Positions 22,790-35,530 are shown, counted from the stretch's first letter. The stretch: DNA of 64,000 bases from Galerina marginata (GCA_023014335.1 JAECYW010000013.1:1984001-2048000); one strand, 5' to 3'. Notes: generated from the letters alone by a model not told the origin. Made by a program: numbers and translations.

Positions 22790-25700
22790 TTACAAATTAA
22801 AATCTAGTCCAATATTTTCCAAGTTATCAGCTAACTCCGCATCTTCAACATATTCATCTTCATCTGTTTCGTATGTGTCCATTTCTACTTCATTCTCGTC
22901 ATCATCTATATTGTTTTCCAAAAAGCTTTCTGAGATCTCAAACTGGCGTGCTTCTTCCAACTCTTCCAATGTTGGACCCCATGACTCTTCAAGATCCTTT
23001 GGAATAATGCGAACTGCAGGCATCCAGTTTAAGCAAAGTCGCAGAAGCTGTTTCTTTCGTTCTCCAAGTTGATATACCAAATCTGGGTCATCTGAGGACC
23101 ATGACAAGGCATTGACAACAACAACCCATTCTTCTTTCATCCATTGTTGCATTGAAATCTTCTCCTCTATCAATCTTCGTTCTTCTTCAACACATCGATC
23201 AAACTCCAATAAAGATTTTATTCCTTTTCGAATGTTATCATTTCCCAACCATTCCGGAATCAATAATCCATCATCATTGTCATCTGTCAGTCCAATGTCC
23301 TGCCAAATATCATCATCCACATCCAATTTAAATAACCCCTCAAGCTCAATCGCGGGAGGTGCAATAGCTCCTCTTGGAGCTTTTCCCAATGCAATCATTT
23401 TTGACATTTCAATGCAAAGTTTATTGTAGTTCCGAGCAAGAGTTTGAATTCCAGGTTCTTTTCTTTTTAATTGCTGTTCAGTGTGCTTTTGCAACTTGGC
23501 ATGGTTTACAGTTGACCGATAAGCCCGTTCAATATTCTCTAGCTCAAATTTTCTGTGTCGTAAACGATCACGTATCCGTTGTTTCAGAGCCAAAGCATTC
23601 ATCCGAGTTTTTAAAAACTCATTTCCCATCAACTTTGATAAATTCTGTCTGCCATCAATTGACAATTTTGCTCTTTTGTTTGCAATAGCCTTTTGAGCTT
23701 TTTTCAACTTTGTAGCCAGCTCTTCCAGATCTTCTTGAATAGTCATAGTATCCAGTCCTTCATCATAATTTCCTGATTCCAGCATAGCTTCAAAGTCTGC
23801 TGCCTGAGCTTTATAAGAGTCCACATTTTTTGAAAGAGCCAATATCTCTTCAATTTCCTTATTTGCAAGAGATTTAGATTGCTTTTTCAGAGGTTTTGTT
23901 TGCTCTGTTATTTGTTTATTCCATTCCTGTCGAAGAATATCTTCATTGGTTCCCATTGCATAGACTTGTTCCAGAACTTCCTTGGCATCACTTTTCCTTA
24001 ATGATGTTGCAATCCATTTACGCTTTAACCAGCCTCCTAAGCCCAACATTGATTTTTCATCCAGGTGTTTAACTTGGGTATCAATAGTGTAGATACGATT
24101 GTAGTAGCCAGACACCCGACATGAAGGAATTAATGACTTGATCATGCTCCAGAACCTTTCACAACCCTCACCATCTGTCAGGCCAAAACCTTGACATTTA
24201 CGGGGATGATAGATTAACTGGCAAGGCCATTGGTGCCCATATGCATGAAAAACAGAGATTCCAAAGACAATGCGGTCCAAAAACTCAGCGAGAAACTGAT
24301 ATTTTTCACAGCTGCGGTGTAGCTGACATCCAATGTCATAGAGTACACCTATCCGCATGTTTGCAGGAATATGTTCAAAGAGCTTTTGTAATAGGGACAG
24401 TGCATAATGCTGCTTTTCGCCAGCAGATGTCATATTGACAAGCCACAGCACACGATCATGGCGGCACAGCATCGCCATTAAACCAGTATCCGCAAAAAAA
24501 AGAGTGCTTGCTTTCATGCGTTTCTCATCAGCCGCAACAAAAGAGTCGTTACAGCCATCCAATACACTTGTAGGTATCCGCATCCCAGGTTCGTAGTCAT
24601 CAGTGGGTTTAGCTTGATTTGAAGGCATAGTCTGATGACCTTGATTTGCAGGCACTTTCTTAGGCTTTTTACCTTTAGTGCTTGGACGCACATCTTCAAC
24701 TTCTGCTTCCATATTGTCGACATCTTCTTTGGAAACAAATACAGTATCAGGGTGAGTGCGGGGTGCGGTCCATGCCTTGCTATCTGACTTGCGACGCTTT
24801 TGGGTAAAGCAAGCATCAATACAGACAATAGCATCCACACTAGGTGATATTGTTATTATTGTTGCAGACAAATTTAAGTAAAGCTTACATTTCGTCCTTC
24901 TTACACCAATTTTCTCCACCAAAACAGAGAGGACATCTCTCACGAAGATAATTGCTTGGTCGATCACCTTCAATTGGAATATTATGATCCACACTTGCTG
25001 ATGGACTTGACATTTCAACATCAGGCAGGTGTTGCGGTTGATAGGAAATATCTAAAGTATCAAGTTAAAAAAATCTAATTCCAATAATCACACCATACTA
25101 ACCATTCATTTCAGTGTCATCCTCATCATCCATTGATAGAACTGCCCCGCGTACTTGGTCCAGGTAATTTCGCAACATTACATTCTTTGTGTCAGTTAAT
25201 GTCGCATACCAGTGGAGTGCAGTCCCAAAACGACCCCGCAAACTGTTCTGAAACCAAATTAGACCTCAAAGAAGAATGACTGAAAGTCTAAAACTTACTC
25301 GGGTCTTGAGTTTGAAGTTGCGAGCACTGAGGAAACCCTCTAAAGTTTCACACCATGCTGTTGTGTTTGGAGCCGCATTTACGAAGAGGCCCTGCGCAAA
25401 TTCCAAGACATTCAAATCAACTGCCAAAGAAGGCTCCAATGGAGCACATGGAAACAATCCACGAGACAAAAGCTGAAGAGCAGGCTCTGTACAGGTACAC
25501 AGTGTAATTTTCTTAAGCCCTTAAAACAGATCAACCATGTCAGAATTATATAAGCAGTCAAAGTATGAAACTTACGTTCAAAATAAACACATGAAACTTC
25601 CAACAATCGGCCATCACTACAGCCTGTACATCCTCTCTCTTCCCGCACATCCTCCATATCTCGCAACCCAGAAGTCTCCCTCAGAAGTTGCATGTAAGGC

Positions 25701-26044
25701 TTTAATAACTGAGGGATAATGTCCTCACTCCACTTCCTCCACTGCCGTTTCTTCTTTCCAGCCCGCTTGGCAGCATCATCATCAGTATCTGGGCCATCAA
25801 AGCCATCCTCATCCTCATAACCCAAAGGAACATCACCAATGTCCTTCTCAATAGTACTACCCTGACCGAGCACTTGCGAGAATGATCCAGTTGGAGCATA
25901 AACACGGCCTTGAGCACCCACTATAGCATGTGGTAGGCCATAAGGGCGACGTCCGAGAGGAACACTCTCCAAAGGAACCAAGCCCTGAATAGAGGCGACC
26001 CCCTCAGGCTTCCTATTACGAGTCTGCCGGAAAGCATTAGGCAT
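22790..26044 (-). CDS. KDZ (Kyakuja-Dileera-Zisupton) family transposase with N-terminal CxC cysteine cluster
   Basis: Catalyses movement of the giant transposon. My model has five exons (26044-25576, 25519-25299, 25247-25103, 25051-24889, 24839-22790) with GT-AG introns and 3048 nt in total, giving 1015 aa without a stop. The N-terminus is an acidic linker, then cysteine motifs near residues 138-153 (CTGC...SC) and 162-165 (LCTC), the CxC-type cluster known in fungal KDZ proteins. A CPLC motif follows near 313 (RCPLCFGGENWC). The catalytic core shows VCIDACF (D~341), FFADTG (D~450), YDIGCQLHRS (D~501) and the signature YHPRKCQGFGLTDGEGCERF (about 543-562) with its acidic residue. The C-terminal 400 residues are helical and charged, ending in an acidic tail. 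No disabling change was seen, so it may be active. It lies on the minus strand about 1.6 kb from the left end, 299 bp downstream of the stop of the 705-aa gene. Confidence 0.9.
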
Positions 26045-26343
26045 GGCAAAAGAGTAAGGCAGTCAAGTCAGACAGTCAAGGAGAAGAAGGGAAGGAAGGG
26101 AAAGAAAGGTAGAACATAAATTACCGCATCCTTTATCTGACTTGTGACAGACACACGCCAAGAACATGCGACCAAGGATATAATTAAAACGAGGGTGACC
26201 GGCCACACAGCCGATCACCATTACATGCGGTAAACGATATAAATAACAAAAAAAAGCTGCCGAACGATGTCAGTTACACTGTCAAATATCTTAGAAAAGA
26301 CTCACTCTGCAAGAAGTTTCCCCGATGTCAAGACACCAACCCA

Positions 26344-29300
26344 TCAAGGCCTCGGAAGCGGACGGGGAAGCGACGGCGCCCTTCGAAAGTAACGGAAGAA
26401 AGTGTTGCAGTAGAACGGGAAGGCCACACGCTCAACTGCAACTACACTATCTTCCGAAAACTCTTTGTACCGACCCGAATCCTCCAAGTAGACCGACATC
26501 GACTTTAGACGCCTCACTTCCGGTTCATCTGGCCATGTCGAGAGGAGACGCCGAAATGCCTCAACGTACTCCACACGAGACTCCCACTGAGCTGCACCAA
26601 GTCCTTCATCACTCTTCGGAAGATCCATTTGAAGGTATGTGTTGTACGGTAAGCAGTCGCGAACCATCGAATCGCGAAGGGCAACTTTTATCTCAATCCA
26701 ATGGTGGCGGGGTAAGATGCATTGGTCGAGGGCTGACAACTCTAGACGAAAGTTGTTCTCGTACAAATCCCAGACGACCTCTTGAACCAAGGTTGTCGAG
26801 AAAGAGACCTTGCACCCCGGGAGATCCACTGCCGAAGCCACCTTCTCACCAGCCCAAAATACATCTCTTGGGCCAGTGATGGCCGACAGATCCATGGCAA
26901 AAACGTCAGTTTTCTTGAGTCGTTTCGCCGGGCGCTGAACGTCGGAGGCAGGAGTTCATATGCCCAGCGAAACGGCAACCTTGTCTGTCAGGAAATATTT
27001 CCAATCCGCGGGATTCGGAAGGGTTCGATCGGTCTCCTTTTGTTGGGTGGTGCGCATGAGCCATGCCTTCCGAAGTACCAACCAACAGACCAAATAGATT
27101 GACCTTCGATCTGTGGTGTTCAACAGAATTTGCGGGTCCATGGTGTGATACCCGTGCAGGAGGTCCTGCTCCGCGTGCTCTTTGATCAATGCTGGATTGG
27201 TATCCACCGAAGTAAGTGCCTTGGCCCAAGAGGCGTTCAGAGGCGTAAGGTAAGGGGACGAGATGATTTTAAATTTGTCCCTGTTGACATTGACATGCGA
27301 AGATGGGCCCGCGACAAGGAGTGACGCTGGAATTGGTGCCTGCACCATCTGACGAGAGAGACGAGCATTGGGCTGATAAGGGCCTGGAAAGAAGTCAAAA
27401 CTCAGGAAATGTTACAGTTTAAACAAGAACACTATACCTGATGGTGCTGGCCCGACATTGGGCCCTGGCATGTAGCTGCTGTGCTTATGCCCCAAGGTAA
27501 TCGTCCTGAACCCTGCCATTTGACATGCACGATTACGATCGGCACAAGCATCCCGAGTGCAAACGGGGTCCAAAGACATGTCCTCCTTGACGAGATCCTC
27601 CGGAATCGATGGCGGACATTCAAAACCGATTTTGATCGACCTTGGGATCTGCGACGCTGGGCGCAGCACCCAAACCTCGACCCCCAGGTGGAAAAGGCGG
27701 GTTGCGACTTCGTTGATGTTGAAAACAATCGCGCCCATCACAGATTTGTCGACGGGCCGAGGAGATTCTCCAAGTAACCTTCCCATCGGCTTCCAAATGG
27801 TGAAGTACTCGAAGCAAGCCAGTGTTTCCAAAAAATACCGTTGAAAGGTCGTGAAAGTGAGAAGGCTTTGGTCGAAGGTGAGGGGGGCGAAAGTAAGGAC
27901 GACCGACGAGAAAAGCATTCCGTTGGCGCAGTAGCAGAGATCATCGATCTCTTTTTCAGGATGTTTTCCCTCCGCGACCAGGGCCTCGACTTGCTTCTTC
28001 AGCCCTTTCCGTAGCGCGACGCACTCCATCACCAAATCCTGCCTGATCCGCCCAAAGTCCCGAAGCATTGATCCGTCCTCCTGCACGAAATCCGATCGCT
28101 TCAAATCGTACCACACGAGCCGGTATTGATGATCCTTGAGGTCTTCGGCGGCGGGCTTTCGTCGTACATATGGGAAGTACCAGGACACCTGTGGTGACTA
28201 CATTTATGTATCACCTACTGGCAGTTGCCTGATCCACCGATATGGAATTTCCGGGAGTTTGCCTGGCTACCATTTTAGGTAGGGCCTCAGAAAAAAGCCT
28301 GTAGGGTGCCGGAAATGCCGGGGGTAGGTTGGGGATGTCTCTCGGAAGGCGGGTAGGGTGTTTTAGATGCCGAAAATTCCAGGGAATGGGGCGGGATATG
28401 GCTAGAAAAGCGCAGGGGGGCGGGGATGTACAAACAATGCACAAACAATGCACCATTTTGATCCTGGGGTGCTATTTTGGCTCCTGTGCGGGATGTGGGT
28501 CAATTCGCGGCGCCAAAATTTGTGCAGTAGGTTGGAATATATTATCTACACCCTATTCACCCTTTAGCGCGCGTCAAACGAAGTGGGAATGGGTGGATTA
28601 GAGAATGAGCATCTGGATGACGCTCTATTTTTAGTTCACGAATATTCCGAAAGCGGATTTTAGCCCCGGAATGCTTTGATGGGCTTGTTTTTGCTCTCCC
28701 GTTGCTCTCCCGTTACTCTCCCCTCTGATTACAGTATTTAGTTCTGTTCCCTTCAAGAATGCGAAGCCAATGATACAAGAATCATCCCTTAAAGCCAGCT
28801 GGAAGTTGAGAAATGACTTCTCAAACATCCAGATGACATCCACACCCTCGGATTCTGGTTTGTTTTGCTGTTCATACCCCCCACCTCAATTATATAGAGA
28901 AACAATGAGATATATATTGATTAATACAGGATACAAGTACTCTACAGACCAACCCAATGAAGAAGAGAACAAAAAGAGAAAAAAATAGCAAAAGAACGGC
29001 GTAAACAATGAGGTCTCGCGCCTAGCGCCCCTCGTATTTGTCACCCAAACCATCCAGTGGGCTCGCGCAGTCCATCCATAGGCAACAGAGTCCGACCGGA
29101 CTCATCAGCCGGTGTAGCGAGAGGCGATGGGTGACGTGCGAGAGGTGTTGTGGCTGGCTCATCATCGCCTCCAGCAACAACGGACATGTAGGGGGATGAA
29201 GCGTTGGCGGGGCTTTCGTACTGGCAAGGGGAGGCAGTGCAAGCTGGTGTTGGCGCGATTCGCCTGGGCGAGACGCGAGACGCTACGAGGTGCCACTGGC

Positions 29301-32300
29301 AAGCACGAGCGACAGCTAAGGCAACATAGGTGATGGTGCGCGAGAGCTGTCGCAGCTGGATCGTCGCCGACACCTGTGATAAGGGAACGAGAGGCGGTGG
29401 GCGAGCTGGTGGTGGTGTGATTCGGTTGATTTGACACGAGAGGCGACGGAGCCGCCGTAGGCGAATGCGAGCTACCTGAAGTTCGAAAGGTACACTTGAA
29501 GTCAATGGACGGCACGCGAACGGTGGTCTAAGAGAGGGGGCAGTGAACATACCTCGAAACTTAAATCCACGCCTTCCCCACCAAGCCATTGCTTCCCATG
29601 TGTCGTCGCCCACGTGTAACATGGACGGCGAGCTGGGAGACGTGAGGCAGCTGATGGGAGACGGCTGGGTAGAATGCCAAAAATGCGAACGCCGCCACGG
29701 GGACGGCGTTCGTGTTTGTTTCGTCGATTCGGCTCGCGGGGGTGAGGCGCGTCGGCTTGCAGGCTTAGCGGTCGGAGCTGTGGCGCCGGTGGGCACTGGG
29801 GAGCGGCGTAGGCAGGGCTATGCGCACATTCGCCTAGGTTACGATGAGGAGGGAGTGAGATGTCAGTGAATAGGTGGCGACAGACTCGATTCGCCACGTA
29901 CCAGCCGGGTCTCCCTCTTCAAGGGCCTCCCCTTATGCGCTCCGGCCTTTCAGTTCCTTCTAAGTCCTTCAGGGGAGCGGCGCACGAAATCAGATCATGT
30001 CGTTTTGAAGCGGTGCGGCACCGTTCGGCGGGTCTTGTAAACAGTGTATAGGTAGGAACCTATTTAGATATAAAGCTATCAGTACAATCAAATTATGCAA
30101 ATGAGAACTTACTTGTTAAGATTCTGGGGCACGGAAGAGCAGGGGTGAAGGGAGAGGTGAGGAGATGGTTGTTGAGAACAGAGGTCACACGGTTTGAGTT
30201 GGTTGATCTCACCGTGAGCTGAGGTTGAACTTAGCGGACCGTGCAATCCGGCGACTGCGCGCATCGACGCCGACGACGTTGGAGAAGGCGGTTGTATAGA
30301 ATTAACTGGGAGAGTTGTTTGAATGAACATTCTAAGTAGTACTACCGACTACGTATCAGTAAATAAAATATATAAGCCTCGTAATAACGGTAATAGTATT
30401 TGAGAGGTGATTTCGGTATAGGCATCTTATATTTCGCAGGTCATACCTCACGGATTGAATCGAATATTCCAATAAAAAATACATTTCGAAGAGCACCTAA
30501 TGTATATGCTTTGAAGTAGATACCTCGGGCGATATTCGAAGAACATTTTTTCATTACCATCGATATTCACCGTCCAACTACTTGATTGATCCACACCTTA
30601 AGATGTTCTCAAGGTATCATCCTGTATATTCCTTCAAACTCGTGTATTAAATTTATAAACATATCTCAAACAATTAAATTATTGTACTACTACCCCCCTT
30701 ACCCTTCCAGTTGGTCTATTCCGTGAATGACTAGCTCATCATTGAGCGTATTCAGTGGCCATGGCCTGTCTTTTAAATATAATACATTGTATTTACCTTA
30801 TTAGGGCCTGTAAGCTGGGAATAGTAGATTATGAAACGTTAGTAACACATTCCGTTGATAATAAAGACCTCACCTTTGCTGGGGATGGCCTCGGGAGGGT
30901 TGCAAACCTCGAGAGCGGATCGGAAACTGGTCGGTCCGGGCTTCCGAGCCAATCGGGTGGGTCGCGGAAACGGCCGTGGACCCCATCAACAACGTTTCAG
31001 ACGTCGTTGGTCTGTCCTTAACCACCACAACGCCTCTCCTTTGTCTGTCCCAACCCCGAATGGTGCAATAAACCTGGTAAGTCAGTGTTTATGCTTATAT
31101 ATACCATGTTTCTGACATTCAGGCTGTAGTTATGGACTATCTACATCTTGACAGCATCGGTTTACCGTCGCGCGCCCCTCCCTTTCTCCAGGATGTGGGC
31201 CGACTCAGGAGGGATCTCGGCGGGAATTGAAGGGCTAGGATATGCAAGGGGAGGCCCTGGAAGAGGGAGACCCGGCTAGTACGTGCCAATCGAGTCGTAT
31301 GACTCGATTTGTTTCCCTTGTCAACCCGTCCGCTCATCCGCTCATCCCTTCAAACTGTGCAAAGTGGACGCGGACGATAATCGACGTCGTGTCGTTTTCC
31401 CATCGAGTAGCTTCCAGCCCGACCCCCGCCGGCTTCTCTGCCTCAACAACATGATCACCGAGGCTCATCGTTTCAACAACGGCGACGCGACATGAACTAA
31501 GGAGCCGGGCGAAGACGTCGTCCATTTGCGACGACGTTCGTGTCATTGCCGCCCTATCAACCGCCACCCAGCACCATCGTCGGCGCCAGTCCACCTCGAC
31601 ATCCTCCAACATCCTCCGGCACCTGCACCAACATTCCGACCACTGGTTCAGTCTGTTTCAAGAACGACGACGCGACGTCTCCGATCTCCATCCCTTATCC
31701 ATCTCCTGACGTCTCCCTGCTCGTGCTCCATGTCACTCGTGGGGCTCGATTCACGGAAGACGACGACTTCGATAGCACAAGTGGGCAGTCGAACCCGAGG
31801 ACTTCCTTCCCTCACCTCCACCTTCCAGTGCACGTTCGCCTTAATTGGTGTCGTATGTTGGAGAGCGAGAGAATGCGGACACTGTCATCGCCACAGTGTT
31901 CGTGTTCATTTCGGACTGTATCCGTCGCCGTCGACCATATCGCGCCATCATGCGCTCGCCCAGCCCCACCGACGTTCTTCGAATGATCGTCTGCGGTGAC
32001 GCCGACTCATCGTCGGGCCCTGTGTAAGTGCCAAATCCCTATGGATAGTGGGCTGCGTGAGCCCACTCGATGGTTGGGGTACCACATGACGGCGTTCGTA
32101 TCACCTCGCATCATCTCTCATCCCTCCTTTCCTGTCCACTCTTTCGTTTATTAGGCCCCTCAGTAGAGTACTGGTGTCTTTTAGCATATTAAAAATACAT
32201 ATTGTTCTTTTGCTACCAAATTGAAGTCAGAGGCACGAACAGTAAAAGAAACCAGAATATGAGGTGTAGATCTCATCAGGACATTTCAAAGAAGTCATTT

Positions 32301-33405
32301 CCCTGCTTCCAGGCAGGTTCAGGAACTAAAATTGGTACCATTTTGTTCGCATTTTTGAGGAGAATACAGTCATATATTTTATTTAAAGGGGACAGCAAAA
32401 GCAGAGAAACGGGGGAGTAAAAACGAGCCCATCAAAGCATTCCGGGGCTAAAATCCGCTTTCGGAATATTCGTGAACTAAAAATAGAGCGTCATCCAGAT
32501 GCTCATTCTCTAATCCACCCATTCCCACTTCGTTTGACGCGCGCTAAAGGGTGAATAGGGTGTAGATAATATATTCCAACCTACTGCACAAATTTTGGCG
32601 CCGCGAATTGACCCACATCCCGCACAGGAGCCAAAATAGCACCCCAGGATCAAAATGGTGCATTGTTTGTGCATTGTTTGTACATCCCCGCCCCCCTGCG
32701 CTTTTCTAGCCATATCCCGCCCCATTCCCTGGAATTTTCGGCATCTAAAACACCCTACCCGCCTTCCGAGAGACATCCCCAACCTACCCCCGGCATTTCC
32801 GGCACCCTACAGGCTTTTTTCTGAGGCCCTACCTAAAATGGTAGCCAGGCAAACTCCCGGAAATTCCATATCGGTGGATCAGGCAACTGCCACTAGTTGA
32901 TATAGAAATGTAGCAACCATGGCTGACCAGGAGCCCTCGAAATACAACTGAGGAAAGCGCGAGAAATCGGCGGTGTAGAACGTCCCATCCCGACGAGCGC
33001 GTACCTCGCGCTCATCTTGCTCGATGTCGGGAATCCAGTCGGCATTCGGGGATGTGATAACAAGGGTCCTCGGTATGTCGTGTCCACGCGAATCCACACC
33101 GACCACGCCATACTCCAGCCCGGGGACTTTGTAGTGCAGTCGTCCAATCTCTGCAATGACATGTCCGTCGAGCACCTGGAATTCAGCTACAATAAGTTCA
33201 ATAGTTAGATGCTATGTCATCGTGTAGAGACAATGAACAACGTACGAGTTTCGGTCCCAATGCTCGATTCAAAGATGGGCAATTTGGAGGCGGCATATCG
33301 TTTCCTTCCAAAACAGTCGTCGTATATCGCTGAAATTTGCGTTGACAATGTAAGGCGAGAGACCGTGCATGAAGACCAAGACTTACCGGGACCCGACTTC
33401 GACAT
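26344..33405 (-). CDS. Cargo gene of the giant transposon: 705-aa protein of unknown family
   Basis: I do not recognise the family. Six exons splice in phase: 33405-33387, 33329-33246, 33186-32918, 28188-27438, 27383-26980 and 26934-26344, total 2118 nt (705 aa). Intron 3 (32917-28189) is 4.7 kb because a long-TIR element sits in it; the splice ATG|GTG is still in phase (...FEGSWSAM|VSWYFPYVRRKP). The other introns are 45-59 nt. The protein starts MSKSGPAIYDDCFGRKRYAA and has no membrane segment or signal peptide. It is rich in aromatic residues around residues 125-300 (for example YFLETLACFEYFTIWKPMGR). There is a short run CTRDACADRNRACQ near 330, and a basic stretch RPAKRLKK near 510. The long unbroken frame over six exons indicates selection or recent activity. 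It is transcribed in the same direction as the transposase and away from the AT-hook gene. Confidence 0.75.
28200..28920 (+). repeat. Long terminal repeat unit, copy 3 (forward)
   Basis: Shares GGTGCCGGAAATGCCGGGGG, the run of GTACAAACAATG words and AGAATGAGCATC(T/C)GGATGA with the other copies. It is nearly identical to the reverse of 32195-32905 over the outer 450 bp and more diverged inward. Confidence 0.8.
28921..32194. other. Interior of long-TIR element II; no supported gene
   Basis: 29040-29900 and 31150-32030 are GC-rich with overlapping open frames on both strands (up to 251 codons) and no motif. 30050-30850 is AT-rich. Two copies of a block also found in element I occur at 29885-29990 and (inverted) 31190-31330. 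The element may be a non-autonomous carrier of captured genomic DNA (inference). Confidence 0.35.
32195..32905 (-). repeat. Long terminal repeat unit, copy 4 (reverse)
   Basis: Reverse-oriented partner of 28200-28920, ending outward with GGCAACTGCCACTAGTTGAT. Confidence 0.8.
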
Positions 33406-33554
33406 AGCAACGGTCTTGAAGGTGAGCTGAGATCCAGAGACGCAAGGGCAATTAGCAAGTGTGGTCCACAAAGGCCGAGACGATGTGGTCGCAGAGACGG
33501 TACCGGCGCCAAACAGCGAGCGCGAATGCTGACACCTTAGCAGTGAGCAAAACG

Positions 33555-33689
33555 ATACCCCGTTCGCTGAAACATCCAAACGTCCGGGGTACCAATCCAG
33601 TCTACCCAACACCGGAACATCCAGGTGTCAGGAACGAACAACCAGCGGAACATCCTGCTGGTTGGGTGAGCGAAACATTCTGCCCACCC
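33555..33689 (-). repeat. Hairpin cluster 1 (four covarying hairpins)
   Basis: Four hairpins about 30-45 bp apart, 150-285 bp upstream of the start of the 705-aa gene: 33555-33591, 33609-33628 (ACACC/GGTGT), 33640-33663 (AACCAGC/GCTGGTT) and 33664-33689 (GGGTGAGC/GCCCACCC, one mismatch). The tips read GGAACATCC(A/T) or GAAACATTCT on the plus strand. On the minus (sense) strand that is W-GGA-TGT-TCC or W-GAA-TGT-TTC. The first hairpin is the least regular. Confidence 0.75.
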
Positions 33690-34539
33690 TGGAAGACGCA
33701 GAGGAGGTATTGGGGGTGAACTCACCGCTGCAAGGTGAGGGTGAGGAGGACAGAATGAGATCGAAAATGGGGCACTCACGGTGGGCAGGGAAACGCGAAG
33801 AGGGTTATTCTTGCAGGTCGTAGTGAGATAACGATGTTGACGAAGGAGGTGAAGGTGAAGAGGAGGGAGGAAACGATGGAAGTGGAAGTGGAAGTGAAAG
33901 TGGTTGAAGTCCGCCCAAGTCCGCCTGTGGGAAGATTGTTTTGTTGACTAGTCACGAGCGGATAGGATAAGATAACGATAAGATAACGATTAGATTAGAT
34001 GACCTTATCGAGGTCTTACATTCATCAGAGGCGTCCGTCGTTGTTATGAGTTGAGTAGTGTAGTGGTGTATCGTGTCTCGTTCAGTAATTATATCACTTA
34101 AATCGGCGTTCGAACCCGCAAGGTTGTAAATTTTTAATAGTTTTGTCCATTTTTAATTTTTGGTGAAGCTGTAGACACTCAAGTACGATCTCTTCCGAGC
34201 ATAATGGATCGGAATCAGGTAATCAGAACCAGTGTTTATAGTTTTAGTTAGATTGAATAACAAGAAACTTATATTACACCAGCAGCTACACTAATCAAAG
34301 AAACCTACAGGGAAGGGGATGGCTACCAGCTACATTCATCAAAAAGGACGCGGTGGGGGAGAGGGGGGGAGTACGTCGATCGAAGGGACCCGATGAGAGG
34401 GCAACCGTCAGCTAAAGTACACCCGAGAGGTAGATTAAGAGAAGTCAGAGGTAGGACGGGGGGAAAGACGAATACGAACATACCTCCATAGAACCCCTCC
34501 ATGTCAAACGGCATCACCCAAACGCCTTACCGCTCAGCA

Positions 34540-35430
34540 CCAGCGTCTGAAAACCTTCAAGGACGAGCCTCGAGGCTTTGTCAAGCGAGCCGGCGAGTGA
34601 TCAATGCTCGGGCAGATTTTCACAACGGCGGTGAGGCGGGTTGCTGAGGTCCATGGTGCGCGATGCTTGAAGCTTCGTCAAGAGAGCGAGACAGCGATGG
34701 ATCGTCGAGTCGACGTTCGCGATGGCGCTGAAGCTCGCGACGGTGCTGGGCAGGACGGGTGGATGGGTTGACTGTGGACGAAGCATTCAGGCCACCACAT
34801 AACAATGAACAGCTGGAATAACAAGGTGAAAGCATTCAGCTCGGATGTGAAAGATAGGTAAAACACATACCGCTTAGTCCCCTGGTGCACCGTTGGCGGT
34901 GTACGACACAACGGAAGAACTCAATCGGCCTTGAAGTCGTTGATATTTGAAGTTTCGAGATGAGAGCCAGCGAGTGCTGATGCTCGAGCTCGGGCTTCAC
35001 GATGGGGGTGAGGCGTGGAGGTCTGAGCTCTTGAGAGGTCGGTGTTGCGGTCCTGGTGTTGGCGTTTGAAACTTCGTGAAGAGGGCGGTCGGACTGGCTG
35101 GATTTCCGGGTGAAAGGGCGTTTGAAACTTCGTGAACAGGGCGGTCGGACTGGCTGGGTTTCCCGGTGAAAGGACGAGCGTGGATGAAGGCAGCATGGGA
35201 GTGCTAATGCTCGGGTGTCGGATGGTCGAGGTGAGAGAGAGGGGGTGAGTTTGTAAGTTTGCAGCTGAAAGGGAGCGAGCGTGTCTGGATGTTCGAACTC
35301 TGGGCTCACGACGGAGGTGAGGCGCACGAAAGAGGTGAGACGAGGGATCGAGCTCCCAAACGGACGGTCCTGGTGTTGATATTTGAAACTGCGTAAAGAG
35401 GGCGACCGAGTGCTGGATGAAAGCCAAGGC
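34540..35430 (-). repeat. Degenerate tandem repeats in the spacer between cargo genes
   Basis: Blocks built on TTTGAAACTTCGTGAA and GCGGTCGGACTGGCTGG recur, the clearest pair 64 bp apart at about 35065-35180, with weaker relatives near 34560, 34670, 34940 and 35380. Open minus-strand frames of ~190-200 codons across the region are repetitive, Ser/Pro/Arg-rich and overlap in two phases, so they are not called as genes. Confidence 0.5.
34774..34845 (-). repeat. Hairpin cluster 2 (one clear, one degenerate hairpin)
   Basis: 34774-34795 has the GTGGAC/GGCCAC stem (one mismatch) with tip GAAGCATTCA. A decayed relative with AAAGCATTCA lies near 34828-34845 and no longer has a matching lower stem. 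Confidence 0.55.
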
Positions 35431-35434
35431 AGAA

Positions 35435-35530
35435 ATGGGCGAAGCATTCAGCCCATCAAGAGATATGAATGCAGGAACCAAGCGAAGCATTCTGCTTGGG
35501 AGTCCAGTGTGAGCGAAACATTCAGTTCAC
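35435..35530 (-). repeat. Hairpin cluster 3 (three covarying hairpins)
   Basis: 35435-35456 (ATGGGC/GCCCAT, perfect), 35478-35499 (CCAAGC/GCTTGG, perfect) and 35509-35530 (GTGAGC/GTTCAC, one G-T pair). Tips are GAAGCATTC(A/T) or GAAACATTCA. On the minus strand each reads W-GAA-TGY-TTC. No enclosing stem was found. Confidence 0.8.

Larger units (their letters stand above)
28195..32910. mobile_element. Long-TIR element II (4.7 kb) inside an intron of the 705-aa gene
   Basis: Bounded by inverted repeats 28200-28920 and 32195-32905 of the same family as element I (GGATCAGGCAACTGCCA at the ends). The similarity of the two ends continues for another 20 bp or so into ATGTAG(T/C)(C/A)ACC, so the exact edge is uncertain. 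No target duplication can be assigned. No transposase was recognised inside, so it is probably moved in trans. Confidence 0.65.

Noticed and set aside
28189..32917. Target duplication for long-TIR element II
   Set aside because: The similar flanking words (CTACATTT and AAATGTAG) are inverted, not direct, so they are part of the termini.
34836..35490. Two ~190-200-codon minus-strand frames
   Set aside because: They overlap in different phases over tandem-repeat DNA with hairpins, and are Ser/Pro/Arg-rich without any domain.
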